From Sporosarcina jiandibaonis (lineage in GTDB: Bacteria; Bacillota; Bacilli; Bacillales_A; Planococcaceae), in NCBI RefSeq assembly GCF_013184495.1, contig NZ_JAAOIY010000004.1, forward strand, positions 62,001 through 126,000: a stretch of 64,000 nt of DNA. Direction: 5' to 3'. Shown piece after piece: positions 20,949 to 29,705 of the stretch. Below the pieces are notes generated by a model. It did no database searches. It was not told the origin of the DNA and saw only the letters and a list, made by a program, of their open reading frames with translations. Each line of letters begins with the position of its first letter. The first letter of the stretch is position 1. The translations under genes were made by a program, and so were the position numbers.

Positions 20949-21944
20949 ATGTTTGCAAAAGATATTGGGATTGACCTTGGTACGGCTAACGTCCTGATTC
21001 ACGTCAAGGGAAAAGGGATTGTCTTAAACGAACCGTCTGTTGTTGCATTAGATAAAAAACATAATAAAGTTCTTGCCGTCGGTGAAGAAGCATGGAAAAT
21101 GGTGGGCAGAACACCAGCGAATATCACGGTTGTCCGTCCTTTAAAAGACGGCGTAATCGCAGACTTCGATGTGACAGAAGCAATGCTCCATCATTTCATC
21201 GAAAAACTTAATGTGAAAGGCTTTTTCACAAAACCTAGAATACTTGTCTGTTGCCCGACGAATATTACAAGCGTTGAACAAAAAGCGATTCGCGAAGCAG
21301 CAGAAAAGTCCGGGGGAAAGAAAGTATATTTAGAAGAAGAACCAAAAGTTTCCGCAATCGGCGCCGGGATGGATATTTTTCAGCCAAGTGGTAATATGGT
21401 GATTGATATCGGTGGGGGAACAACCGATGTTGCCGTTTTATCAATGGGTGATATCGTCACATCCGAATCCATTAACATTGCCGGAGACACATTAGACAAC
21501 GACATCATCCAATACATTAAAAACCAATATAAATTGCTCATTGGACTGCGCACCGCGGAAGACATTAAATTTAATATCGGCACGGTTTTCCAAGGATCTC
21601 GCAATGAAAAAATGGATATCAGAGGCCGGGATATGGTTTCTGGACTTCCACGCACGATTACGATTGATTCAGAAGAAATTAGATTTGCATTGAGAGAATC
21701 TATGTATCTCATCGTTCAAGCCGCAAGAAATGTCCTCGAGAGAACTCCGCCTGAACTTTCTGCAGACATTATCGACCGTGGGATATTCTTAACTGGCGGA
21801 GGCGCGCTGATTAACGGGATTGACCAATTATTAGCTGAAGAATTGAAAGTGCCCGTGTTTGTTTCAGATAGTCCGCTCGACTGTGTTGCAAGAGGGACAG
21901 GCATTTTACTTGAAAACATTCAAAAAAGTTCAAAAGGATTTTAA
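20949..21944 (+). CDS. mbl: Rod-shape determining protein Mbl (MreB-like actin)
   Basis: Bacterial actin that guides cell-wall synthesis along the cylinder. The 331-residue protein starts MFAKDIGIDLGTANVLIHV, nearly identical to B. subtilis Mbl, with phosphate loop 1 at residues 6-15, phosphate loop 2 VIDIGGGTTDVAVLS (about 151-165) and the FLTGGGALINGIDQLL adenosine loop. The ATG at 20949 is preferred over an upstream in-frame TTG at 20928 on family length. Location after spoIIID supports Mbl rather than MreB or MreBH. Confidence 0.95.
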   Translation: MFAKDIGIDLGTANVLIHVKGKGIVLNEPSVVALDKKHNKVLAVGEEAWKMVGRTPANITVVRPLKDGVIADFDVTEAMLHHFIEKLNVKGFFTKPRILVCCPTNITSVEQKAIREAAEKSGGKKVYLEEEPKVSAIGAGMDIFQPSGNMVIDIGGGTTDVAVLSMGDIVTSESINIAGDTLDNDIIQYIKNQYKLLIGLRTAEDIKFNIGTVFQGSRNEKMDIRGRDMVSGLPRTITIDSEEIRFALRESMYLIVQAARNVLERTPPELSADIIDRGIFLTGGGALINGIDQLLAEELKVPVFVSDSPLDCVARGTGILLENIQKSSKGF

Positions 21945-21958
21945 TTCTACATAAAAAA

Positions 21959-21987
21959 ACGAGTTGGTTGTTTTGCAATTCGTTTGT
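21959..21987 (+). terminator. Weak hairpin after mbl
   Basis: ACGAGTTG (21959-21966) pairs with CAATTCGT (21976-21983), one G-U, followed by TTGTA only. Possible attenuator before the downstream gene. Confidence 0.4.
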
Positions 21988-22003
21988 ATAGGGAGTACTG
22001 ACA

Positions 22004-22324
22004 ATGGATAATTTAAAGCTTCAAAGTTTTCTTAGAAAAGTGAAATCAAAAACAATTGACAAGCCAAGCGTTGAAACTAGTTCGAGAAGAGAACTAAGAA
22101 AGGCTAAACGCGGTGAAACTGATGAACCGAAAAAAACATTTTGGGTTCAAATCCGTATTATCCCAATCTGGCTTCGTCTTATTTTGATCATTTTACTACT
22201 AGCTATCGTTGCTGTAATCGGATTGCAAATTGGGTATAGCTATATTGGCGACGGAAATCCAGAGGACGTACTAAAAAAAGAAACATGGACACATATAATC
22301 GATATTATTAAAGGAAAAGAATAA
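22004..22324 (+). CDS. EpuA-like small membrane protein (annotated in databases as RNA polymerase subunit beta)
   Basis: The 106-residue protein has a basic N-terminal half (about 1-45), one membrane segment (about 55-76, PIWLRLILIILLLAIVAVIG) and a short outside tail with YIGDGNPEDVLKKETWTHI. This pattern is that of the EpuA/PF11772 family, often mislabelled DNA-directed RNA polymerase subunit beta. It is not an RNA polymerase part by sequence. Function unknown. Its place between mbl and fabZ is conserved in Bacilli as far as I recall. Confidence 0.75.
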   Translation: MDNLKLQSFLRKVKSKTIDKPSVETSSRRELRKAKRGETDEPKKTFWVQIRIIPIWLRLILIILLLAIVAVIGLQIGYSYIGDGNPEDVLKKETWTHIIDIIKGKE

Positions 22325-22345
22325 ATAATTTTTAGGAGGATTCAC

Positions 22346-22783
22346 ATGCTATCAGCAGAACAAATTCAGGCAATTTTGCCGCATCGCTATCCATTTTTGA
22401 TGGTCGATAAAATTATAGAAGTTGAAGAAGGCAAACGCGCCGTCGGAATCAAAAACGTTACGATAAATGAAGATTTTTTCAACGGGCATTTTCCAGGTTA
22501 TCCAGTAATGCCAGGTGTTCTTATTGTTGAAGCGCTTGCGCAAGTCGGAGCCGTTGCTTTATTGAAAAAAGAAGAAAATAAAGGGCGACTGGCATTTTTT
22601 GCGGGCATCGACAATTGCCGTTTTAAACGCCAAGTCGGACCTGGCGACACATTGACGCTCGAAGTTGAAATTACAAGACTGCGCGGCCAAATGGGCAAAG
22701 GAAAAGCAATCGCAAAAGTCGGCGACGAAATAGCTTGTGAAACAGAAATTCTATTCGCGCTCGGTCCTGTCGTTGAACAATAG
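22346..22783 (+). CDS. fabZ: 3-hydroxyacyl-[acyl-carrier-protein] dehydratase FabZ
   Basis: Dehydrates 3-hydroxyacyl-ACP to trans-2-enoyl-ACP in fatty acid elongation. The 145-residue hot-dog fold protein has [11 protein letters not shown] at 11-21 and the catalytic His48 in [13 protein letters not shown]. The catalytic Glu62 lies in [22 protein letters not shown] site precedes the ATG. It follows the EpuA-like gene by 21 nt. The corresponding B. subtilis gene (ywpB/fabZ) is in the same neighbourhood. Confidence 0.97.
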   Translation: MLSAEQIQAILPHRYPFLMVDKIIEVEEGKRAVGIKNVTINEDFFNGHFPGYPVMPGVLIVEALAQVGAVALLKKEENKGRLAFFAGIDNCRFKRQVGPGDTLTLEVEITRLRGQMGKGKAIAKVGDEIACETEILFALGPVVEQ

Positions 22784-22909
22784 TATGTCTAAAACAGTTA
22801 ATAAAAATCAATATAAAAAATAATGGATAGTTCCCTTCATTTCGTACAACCTACAAAGACCATGCAGATTTGTGTGGTAAACGGCTTGTGGAAAGGAGGG
22901 AATCTTTGC

Positions 22910-23236
22910 ATGTTGAAAAAAACGATACCATTTTTTCTAATTTCGGCTCTCGTACTAGGCGGCTGTATGAACAACGGGAATGATGATGCAGTGCCTAACA
23001 ATAACGAAACACCGATGCAGGATGATGTGCAAGATCGTGACAGAAACTGGACTCCTAATGCCAACGATAATAATCAAGGCGGAATGGATCTAGATGGGAT
23101 TGACGAAGGTGTCAACGGGAACGGTGGAAACAACGGTTTCATTAACGGCGACAACGAAGTCGATAATGGAGAAGGAGCACCAAACGACACAATTCTCGAT
23201 GACGAAATGGACGGAAATGGAAACAACAACCGCTAA
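22910..23236 (+). CDS. Low-complexity Asn/Asp/Gly-rich lipoprotein
   Basis: The 109-residue protein has a type II signal peptide: KK at 3-4, a hydrophobic core and the lipobox LVLGGC with lipidated cysteine near residue 20. The mature part is almost wholly Asn, Asp, Gly and Glu, with no tryptophan-rich or folded core, so it is probably an acidic, disordered tether outside the membrane. No known domain recognised. The ATG at 22910 follows AAAGGAGGG; longer in-frame starts lack a site. A strong terminator and periodic array B follow directly. Confidence 0.75.
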   Translation: MLKKTIPFFLISALVLGGCMNNGNDDAVPNNNETPMQDDVQDRDRNWTPNANDNNQGGMDLDGIDEGVNGNGGNNGFINGDNEVDNGEGAPNDTILDDEMDGNGNNNR

Positions 23237-23250
23237 CCGCAAGCCGTAAA

Positions 23251-23287
23251 CACCGCCTCGAAGAAAAACGAGGCGGTGTTTTGTTTT
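23251..23287 (+). terminator. Terminator after the lipoprotein gene
   Basis: CACCGCCTCG (23251-23260) pairs perfectly with CGAGGCGGTG (23269-23278), 8-nt loop, then TTTTGTTTT. Confidence 0.92.
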
Positions 23288-23299
23288 GAAGAAAACGTG

Positions 23300-23480
23300 A
23301 AACGACCAAAACGGTAGCGGAAACGACTAAAGCGGTTTTGAAACGACCAAAGCGGATGCAGAAACGACTAAAGTGGTTGTGAAAACGACTAAAGCGGTTT
23401 TGAAACGACCAAAGCAGCCGTCAAAACGACTAAAGCCACTCCCAAAACGACTAAAACACCCACCGAAACGACCAAAGCCC
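23300..23480 (+). repeat. Array B: AAACGACYAA repeats, 20-21-bp pitch
   Basis: Nine cores AAACGACCAA or AAACGACTAA start at 23300, 23321, 23341, 23362, 23383, 23403, 23424, 23445 and 23466: steps 21, 20, 21, 21, 20, 21, 21, 21. Cores are usually followed by AGC; the rest of each unit varies. It begins 13 bp after the lipoprotein terminator and lies between convergent genes. Confidence 0.92.
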
Positions 23481-23532
23481 CGCCAGCCAATAAAAAAGTG
23501 CCGCCCAATTAACGCAGGGCAGCACCACAAAA

Positions 23533-23970
23533 TTAATCCTCCGAAGTATCCCGTTTCAACCGCGGGCGTGAACGCATATCTGTTTCAAAACGTTGAAGCA
23601 AAGTTTGGCCTTCTAAGCCTTCACCGATCAATTCCTCCAACAAATGTTCAGCATATTGCGTACGAGCACGTTTTAATCTGCCTTTCAACAAAACCGAAAT
23701 ATTATTTCCGATTTGTTTCACCGCGCTCACAGCTACGCGGAAAGCGGCGGGTTCGTTTTCCGGATACGAAATGACTACTTTTGCTTCGAGCAACTCATCT
23801 TCACCTTTAAATGATTCGAAAAAATCTTTATACTTTTCCTCGATAAACATCTCAAGAATCCACATTCGGTGGCTATTCTCTTGATTAATAATAATTCCAT
23901 CAATTAGCGGGAAATCTATAACTTGTCCTTCGTGCAAGATTCCAACTGACAACATCTTAAATGTTTTCAT
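23533..23970 (-). CDS. ywpF: YwpF-like protein
   Basis: The 145-residue protein starts MKTFKMLSVGILHEGQ and continues with a beta-rich region and an acidic middle (ESFKGEDELLEAKVVISYP). It resembles the Bacillus YwpF family (function unknown), whose gene lies near fabZ and ssbB, as here. The C-terminal third is basic (KGRLKRARTQYAEHLLEEL). No signal peptide. Two adjacent ATGs (23973 and 23970) follow AAGGTGG; 23970 matches the family start. Transcribed toward array B. Assigned from general resemblance and neighbourhood. Confidence 0.65.
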   Translation of the reverse strand: MKTFKMLSVGILHEGQVIDFPLIDGIIINQENSHRMWILEMFIEEKYKDFFESFKGEDELLEAKVVISYPENEPAAFRVAVSAVKQIGNNISVLLKGRLKRARTQYAEHLLEELIGEGLEGQTLLQRFETDMRSRPRLKRDTSED

Positions 23971-24170
23971 CATGCGCACCACCTTCAAATTTCCTTGATT
24001 ATACCATATTTATCACGATGGAATAAATAAACTAGAAAACTCCCAAAGTTAATTTATCAAAAAATCGACACCAAGCGACAAAATGCATATCCCTGTCGTT
24101 CAACGGCATAAAATAGAAAATATGTAAGTTGAAAAGATGAAATTCATTGCGAAAAAGGCATCAAAATTGA

Positions 24171-24183
24171 AAAATCCGCTTTT
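24171..24183. promoter_or_regulatory. Possible ComK AT-box upstream of ssb
   Basis: A perfect AAAA-N5-TTTT at 24171-24183, about 60 bp before ssb. B. subtilis ssbB is ComK-activated through pairs of such boxes; a convincing second box at standard spacing was not found, so support is weak. Confidence 0.3.
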
Positions 24184-24243
24184 GCTAAAAATCGACTCCC
24201 CATCGTATTATGGGACTAATTCAAAAAGAAAGGAGGGTGTTGG

Positions 24244-24684
24244 TTGAATCAAGTCGCACTTGTAGGGCGTATAACAAAGGATCCGATCCTTAGGAAAATA
24301 TCTCGAGATCGGGTCCAGACAAGTATTATTCTCGCAATAAATCGTAACTATAAGAACGCGAAAGGAGAAGTCGAAGCGGATTTCATATTATGTTCATTAT
24401 GGGGACGACTTGCGGAAAACACAGCGAAGCATTGTGGAAAAGGTTCATTAATAGGACTGAGTGGTCGAATCCAGTCCAGAACGTACGAAAGAGAAGATTG
24501 TAGCCGTGTTTTCGTAACAGAAGTAATTGGAGAAGATGTTAGATTTCTTTCAACAAAAACAAGATCAAATGACGATTTATACGCGAATTCTACAGTGTCG
24601 AACCAGCGAGCAGAAATAGCGGAATCGGAAACTGATCACTTTGAATTACCAAAAGAAGAAAGCAAGGAATTGCCAATCATGTAA
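24244..24684 (+). CDS. ssbB: Single-stranded DNA-binding protein, SsbB-like
   Basis: The 146-residue OB-fold protein begins MNQVALVGRITKDPILR and carries FILCSLWGRLAENTAKHCGKGSLIGLSGRIQ, the standard SSB core (about 1-105). The acidic tip typical of SsbA (DDDIPF type) is absent; the tail is ELPKEESKELPIM. Together with its position near ywpF, this suggests the SsbB/YwpH competence paralogue, though it is longer than the 113-residue B. subtilis form. TTG start after AAAGGAGGG. Probably coats incoming or stalled single strands. Confidence 0.85.
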   Translation: MNQVALVGRITKDPILRKISRDRVQTSIILAINRNYKNAKGEVEADFILCSLWGRLAENTAKHCGKGSLIGLSGRIQSRTYEREDCSRVFVTEVIGEDVRFLSTKTRSNDDLYANSTVSNQRAEIAESETDHFELPKEESKELPIM

Positions 24685-24774
24685 ATCCACAAGGAGGAGA
24701 TTTACCGGATTACAAGCCGGGGCTGGAAACTACAATTATATGAATAGCTGTGAAGGAAATTACTTACAAGTTGT

Positions 24775-24892
24775 AAAGGCCTTTTGGGGGATCGGCCTTT
24801 CGGTTATACGGAAAATATCATAGGGAAAAAAACTTGATTGCTAATTAATAACCGCGTGCAGGTACCTGAGAGAAGACTGCCTTTCAGGTGCC
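24775..24892. other. Two hairpins between ssb and the small coiled-coil gene
   Basis: AAAGGCC (24775-24781) pairs with GGCCTTT (24794-24800), without a T run. GGTACCTGA (24861-24869) pairs with TCAGGTGCC (24884-24892), one G-U. The whole 240-bp gap has an AAGGAGGAGA near 24691 but no credible gene after it. Confidence 0.4.
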
Positions 24893-24924
24893 ATCATCGT
24901 GGAAATGAAAAGGAGATGATGGCA

Positions 24925-25089
24925 ATGACGAAACTTGAAAAAGAAATTATACGAATGGAGCTTCAAATTAGCGAATTAATTCGAGTAGTGGCGAATTTAA
25001 ACGAACGCCTAAAAATGGTAGAAGACAAAAAGACAGGCAAGGGCAAGGACTTTATCAAAAAAGTGCCGATAGTATTAAAAATAACGTAA
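24925..25089 (+). CDS. Small coiled-coil hypothetical protein
   Basis: The 54-residue protein is mostly one amphipathic helix with heptad-like leucines and isoleucines (MTKLEKEIIRMELQISELIR and onward through LNERLKMVED), followed by a lysine-rich tail. No family recognised. ATG 24925 has AAGGAG 8-14 nt upstream; ATGs at 24916 and 24919 are too close to that site. A terminator follows at 25092. Could form a small dimer or pair with a partner, but no function can be assigned. Confidence 0.6.
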   Translation: MTKLEKEIIRMELQISELIRVVANLNERLKMVEDKKTGKGKDFIKKVPIVLKIT

Positions 25090-25091
25090 AA

Positions 25092-25123
25092 ATCCCAGAG
25101 CGGAATAACTTCGACTCTGGGAT
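25092..25123. terminator. Bidirectional terminator between the small gene and ywqA
   Basis: ATCCCAGAG (25092-25100) pairs perfectly with CTCTGGGAT (25115-25123). AAAAA lies on the left side, giving a T run for the minus-strand transcript of ywqA. Confidence 0.8.
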
Positions 25124-25133
25124 GAAAATATAA

Positions 25134-27875
25134 TTATCCGAATGACAATAAATCATCAAGTTCTCGGTCAGAAAGCTCCGTCAACCATTGGCTAGATTGA
25201 ATGAGATCAGCAGATAGTGCCGCTTTTTCGGTAAGCATCTTATCAATCTTTTCCTCGATCGTTCCAATCGTCACGAATTTATGGACGTGGACGAACTTCG
25301 TTTGCCCGATTCGATATGCGCGGTCCGTTGCTTGATTTTCCACAGCGGGATTCCACCAACGATCTGCATGCAATACGTGATTGGCAGCCGTTAAGTTTAA
25401 ACCGGTTCCTCCTGCCCGCAGCGATAAGATGAAGACGGGGAATTCACCGTTTTGAAAAGCATCCACCAAATTATCGCGTTGTCCCTTCGGCATGCTTCCA
25501 GTCAAGAAAGGGACGTCAATATTATGCATTTCAGACAAGCAATGCTGGATGAGTTTTCCCATCCCGATATACTGCGTGAAAATAATACATTGTTCTCCGT
25601 TATCCGCGATATTGCCAGCCATCGACACGATTCCGCTCAACTTGTCAGAACGTGCAATTAATTGCTCAGCCGGACCGTGCGGTTCTTTCAGAAACAGCAC
25701 AGGGTGATTGCATAATTGTTTTAATCGACTAAGCATCGTCAAAATGAGCCCTTTTCTCTCAAAACCAGTCAAGGTTTGCAATTTGTATTTGGTCTCATCC
25801 AAGAAACTTTCATACAAAGCGGCTTGTTCAGTCGTCAGCGGAACATACTCATTTTGCTCCAACTTCTTCGGAAGATTCAACAATAAATCTGGATCGTTTT
25901 TCGTTCGACGCAATAAGAATGGTCTGATTTTTGCTCGAAGTTTCTGCTTATCGCGCTCCGAATCATCCCGCTCGATCGGAACGATAAAGTTATCCGTAAA
26001 CGCCCGGAAGTTCCCGAAATACCCTTTATGAACAAAATCAAAAATCGCCCACAACTCGGACAAACGGTTTTCAATCGGCGTACCCGTTAAAGCAATATGA
26101 TGTTGGCCGCGCAATTTGCGAATCATTCTAGATTGTCTCGTTTGCATGTTTTTAATATTCTGGGCCTCATCAAGTGTGATGCTCGTAAACTCAGTTTCGG
26201 CAAGCATCTCGCCATCCTGGGAAGCCGTGCCGTACGTCGTTAAAATGACATCAGGACGGAGATGAGCGATCAGCCCGGTAAACTCCTCGTCTTTTTCACG
26301 GGATGGACCGTAATGCGTATGGACAGAAAGAGTAGGCGCAAAACGTTCAATTTCCTTTTGCCAGTTACCAAGAACACTTGTCGGGCAAATAATGAGTGAT
26401 GGTTTTTCAGTTTCAGGACGAGCATGGACATTCAATAAATAAGCGATAAGTTGAATCGTTTTTCCAAGCCCCATATCATCGGCAAGGACTGCTCCGAATT
26501 GATTATCGCGCATGAAAATAAGCCAATCATATCCTTCCTCTTGATAAGGCCGAAGCTCTGCGTTTAATTGCTTCGGAATACCGGCAGACGGCAATCCTTT
26601 TTTATCGGCAAGAACTTCCATATAGCTTTTCAATGATTTTTGCATCGAAAATTCAAAGAGCGGATCATCTTCGTCCTCATCGCTTTCAATCGGAACAATT
26701 TCCTCGGGGATGTCTTGGAATAAAAGGTCTTTAACAGTCCACTCGCCTGAATCGGCACGGTCCATGATATCTTTGATCTTTTTCAACCAAAGCGGGTCAA
26801 TATGGAACCACTCATCGCCAGATCGAATATACTCGCGATTTTCCTCAACTAGTTTTTGGAAAGCGTCGCGCCCGATTTCTTGTCCGCCGAGAGAGAAATT
26901 CCAGTCGAAATTAAGAACTTCGTCTAGATTCGTCGCCGAGTTGTAAGACTGCACACTCGCGCTCGTTCGGATTCTCATTTTTGACTCCGTGATCGATTTT
27001 AACCATGCTGGCAAAATAATCGTGTAATTAAAGGATTGAAGCAACGGCAAATCTTCTTGGATAAACAACCGAACTTCTGAATCATGGATAGGAACAGACA
27101 AAAAGCTTCCATCCGATTCAATTTCGATAGATCGAAGAAGAGAAATCATTTCAGACTGCCTTTCAGCAATTTCATCCGCATACGCAGCCCATCGCTCAGG
27201 AAGTGCTTCGGTAACGGGAAGATTTCTTTTTCGAACTGCCGGCGTCCAATGTCGTTCACGTTCGCCGACCACAACTGTTTCGAGTAGCCATTCAGCAGAG
27301 TCCGAGTCTTCCTCGGGTTCAGTTAGCCGGAAAGCCACACGCACCGGTATCGTTGACACCGACTCGCCCGGCCAACCATATTTACGTAAATGTGGAAGCA
27401 GTGCAGGCAATTGGTCCGGACCAAGCGCAGAATCAGCCAATCTACCGTACACCGCGGATTGAATAATTTGCACGGATTCTTCTGAAAGAGCGATTTCATC
27501 CGTATTAAAATGAATTCCGGTTTCATTCGTCTCCACATAGTTCCAGATTTTCGGATTGCGCCAAGCATCCGCAGCTTCTCGAATCGATTGGAGCGTCTGC
27601 TCATCATCCTCTGTTTGACCTTCAAACTTTACGTAAGGATGCGATTCAGGAAACGAAAGCAGCAATTGATCGGCTCGAAGGTGAAGTTCGTCTTCTTTTA
27701 TTTCTGCAAGAAGACCAAAAAATGTCCGTTCATCATTAAAAAATAAATATGAAACTAATTCTTCTGGATCGACGGGGTAACCGTTACTATCTTCTGTAGA
27801 AACGGCATATATGTTTCCGTCAATCGGTTTTATTCCAATACGGAGAAGGTGTTCCAATGTAAACGTTTCATTCAT
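25134..27875 (-). CDS. ywqA: SNF2-family DNA-dependent ATPase YwqA
   Basis: The 913-residue Swi2/Snf2 protein has an N-terminal bacterial SNF2-associated region (about 1-420). The ATPase core has Walker A DDMGLGKT at 466-473, DEAQ box at 568-571 and the motif III LTGTPIEN. The C-terminal helicase half has CIIFTQYIGMGKLIQH and the arginine-finger region DRAYRIGQTKFVHVHKF. Such proteins translocate on double-stranded DNA and remodel bound proteins. The start codon overlaps the end of the upstream ywqB by 4 nt. In B. subtilis the pair is kept; its cellular role is not well settled. Confidence 0.94.
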   Translation of the reverse strand: MNETFTLEHLLRIGIKPIDGNIYAVSTEDSNGYPVDPEELVSYLFFNDERTFFGLLAEIKEDELHLRADQLLLSFPESHPYVKFEGQTEDDEQTLQSIREAADAWRNPKIWNYVETNETGIHFNTDEIALSEESVQIIQSAVYGRLADSALGPDQLPALLPHLRKYGWPGESVSTIPVRVAFRLTEPEEDSDSAEWLLETVVVGERERHWTPAVRKRNLPVTEALPERWAAYADEIAERQSEMISLLRSIEIESDGSFLSVPIHDSEVRLFIQEDLPLLQSFNYTIILPAWLKSITESKMRIRTSASVQSYNSATNLDEVLNFDWNFSLGGQEIGRDAFQKLVEENREYIRSGDEWFHIDPLWLKKIKDIMDRADSGEWTVKDLLFQDIPEEIVPIESDEDEDDPLFEFSMQKSLKSYMEVLADKKGLPSAGIPKQLNAELRPYQEEGYDWLIFMRDNQFGAVLADDMGLGKTIQLIAYLLNVHARPETEKPSLIICPTSVLGNWQKEIERFAPTLSVHTHYGPSREKDEEFTGLIAHLRPDVILTTYGTASQDGEMLAETEFTSITLDEAQNIKNMQTRQSRMIRKLRGQHHIALTGTPIENRLSELWAIFDFVHKGYFGNFRAFTDNFIVPIERDDSERDKQKLRAKIRPFLLRRTKNDPDLLLNLPKKLEQNEYVPLTTEQAALYESFLDETKYKLQTLTGFERKGLILTMLSRLKQLCNHPVLFLKEPHGPAEQLIARSDKLSGIVSMAGNIADNGEQCIIFTQYIGMGKLIQHCLSEMHNIDVPFLTGSMPKGQRDNLVDAFQNGEFPVFILSLRAGGTGLNLTAANHVLHADRWWNPAVENQATDRAYRIGQTKFVHVHKFVTIGTIEEKIDKMLTEKAALSADLIQSSQWLTELSDRELDDLLSFG

Positions 27876-29452
27876 AAGTACAAATTCCCTTTCTCCATTT
27901 CTTCCATTAGTGCACGGAGGCGGCGATTTTTTTCGCGCACTGTATCAATATAACGGTTCCAAAACTCATGTTTACCGCTTTTTTTACTACCGGCCTTCAT
28001 CTTTCTGAATAAATTCACAGCGCGGCGATAACTTTGTCGATTCCGTTCCTTCATAAAATTTGTGGCATACACATGAAGAAGAGGAAGGACAGCCGCCGGG
28101 TCTTGGGCTAACGCAATTTTCAAACCGCCCGCTTCAGCAACTTCATATGACATACGATACCGGTGCATCAAAGCAGCCCATTCGCGGAAACGACCGCGTT
28201 CGACAAGAAAATCAGCATAGACATCGACACCGGTTTCGCCGTAATAGGAAAACATTTTTTCACGTTCATCTTCCGGGAAATCCGCCGCTTCTAACAAGCC
28301 GTCAATTTTTCGCACAAAAGTGGGACGTTGTGAAACAGCTACGTTTTGCTTTAAATAATCGCCGATGAACGGAAGCAAGGCTGACATGATAACAGCAAGG
28401 GATTCCATATTATCGTCTCGTTCAGCAAGATTCGCCAACGGCAACCATTTTGAAAAATCCTCAAATGTGATATTTTTCGAAAGCTCTTCTAATTGTTCAT
28501 TCTGCCCTTGTATGACATAGAAAAATGCGACCAAAGTTGAAGCTTCTGGGGAATCGCTATCTTCAAGCTTTTTCTGTTCATTTTGCCTAGTGAATTTATC
28601 GGTAAATAACTTTTGCCAAAACGTTTGGTAAACCCGAAAACGTTCGTCAAAAAGTCCTTCATAGTCCAAAGCGAGATTTCTCACAAGCACTTTCAACTGG
28701 TCATGAAATGGGTCTGTTTCAAAAAGTCTAGGTTTCGATGAAATGGATTTGACGCTATCCGCTAATTTTCCAAGTTGATCGGTCAACCAGTTTTTGACGT
28801 ACCATTTTCCGTAAGTAAAATTGGAGCCGCTACCTCCGAGATGGAAGTAAATATACGGCCAAGCCGCTTCAAGTGCATGTAAACGATAATAGACGTCAAA
28901 TAACGGTTTCCATTCATACTCGAAAGGTGTCAGGGACCGGGATTTTTGATCTATCAACTCGAATTTATGGATGAAGACTGCAGGATTTTCATTCAAACCA
29001 ATGATGCGAATGGGGTTCATTAAACGTGATAATACTTCACTCCAAGCTTTCGGAGTGCGATCTGTGATTTTAAAAGCCATTTGTTCCGTTTCCATTCTCC
29101 TCCATTCGTGCATCCAATCAGATAAAGAATTAAACTGTAGATATAGATGGAAGATAACTGCTGCACGATGTGAACACCATCCTGGCTTTTCGCAAGTGCA
29201 TGTAGCTGCTAATTTGCCAAACGATAAAGTTACTTCTTCTAAGTCTTTACCAATGATTTCAGCGTGTACGGTTAATCTTGAAGAATCATACGAATAGGAT
29301 TCCACTGACCCACTACGAACCAGTGTTACCGCTTTTTGGATTTCTGATGCTTCTTCTGGTATATCAGAACGGAATGAATGTTTAATTTCATTCATAAAAT
29401 TAGTAAGTTCGGCCTCGTGCAAGTAGGATACACGTTCAACAGTCATGTGCAT
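27872..29452 (-). CDS. ywqB: SWIM zinc-finger protein YwqB
   Basis: The 526-residue protein has a SWIM zinc finger near the N-terminus, C85-x-C87-x5-C93-x-H95 (CTCEKPGWCSH). The rest is a long mainly helical region with a basic C-terminus (KAGSKKSGKHEFW). SWIM proteins commonly pair with SNF2 ATPases in bacteria, and here the stop overlaps the ywqA start (ATGA). They likely act together on DNA. ATG 29452 follows GAGGAGAG; ATG 29446 is an alternative. Function inferred from the pairing. Confidence 0.9.
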   Translation of the reverse strand: MHMTVERVSYLHEAELTNFMNEIKHSFRSDIPEEASEIQKAVTLVRSGSVESYSYDSSRLTVHAEIIGKDLEEVTLSFGKLAATCTCEKPGWCSHRAAVIFHLYLQFNSLSDWMHEWRRMETEQMAFKITDRTPKAWSEVLSRLMNPIRIIGLNENPAVFIHKFELIDQKSRSLTPFEYEWKPLFDVYYRLHALEAAWPYIYFHLGGSGSNFTYGKWYVKNWLTDQLGKLADSVKSISSKPRLFETDPFHDQLKVLVRNLALDYEGLFDERFRVYQTFWQKLFTDKFTRQNEQKKLEDSDSPEASTLVAFFYVIQGQNEQLEELSKNITFEDFSKWLPLANLAERDDNMESLAVIMSALLPFIGDYLKQNVAVSQRPTFVRKIDGLLEAADFPEDEREKMFSYYGETGVDVYADFLVERGRFREWAALMHRYRMSYEVAEAGGLKIALAQDPAAVLPLLHVYATNFMKERNRQSYRRAVNLFRKMKAGSKKSGKHEFWNRYIDTVREKNRRLRALMEEMEKGNLYL

Positions 29453-29705
29453 CGGACCACTCTCCTCAAAAATGCATTCCTTCTAGTATAACGCTTTTTG
29501 CATCAATACGTAAATAATTAAATTCGAATTCTTTTCACTAATTTATTTTTCATTTGAAAACTTTCCTGTATTCTTTCCCCGGTTTCCCGTAAATGGAAGA
29601 GAAGGAATAATGTTATAGGAAGAATCGTGCAAACTATTCACATTTCCTAGTATAATGTGATAGAATGATAGTAATAATCAGAATGTTCCATAAGGAGGGA
29701 GCCAA

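Noticed and set aside
22004-22324. RNA polymerase beta subunit fragment
   Set aside because: The common database label for this family is misleading; the protein is a 106-residue single-span membrane protein with no polymerase motif.
23300-23480. CRISPR array
   Set aside because: The conserved core is only about 10 bp with 10-11 bp between, there is no 25-40 bp repeat and spacer alternation, and no cas genes are in the window.
23373-23774. Plus-strand open frame giving Lys/Arg/Pro-rich heptads across array B
   Set aside because: It arises because 21 bp is seven codons. It has no ribosome site, runs over 20-bp units and continues antisense into ywpF.
24641-24823. 60-residue frame after ssb
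   Set aside because: It starts inside ssb in another frame, lacks a ribosome site and shows no domain.
25452-26031. Plus-strand frames inside ywqA
   Set aside because: They are antisense shadows of a protein with full SNF2 motifs; no ribosome sites.
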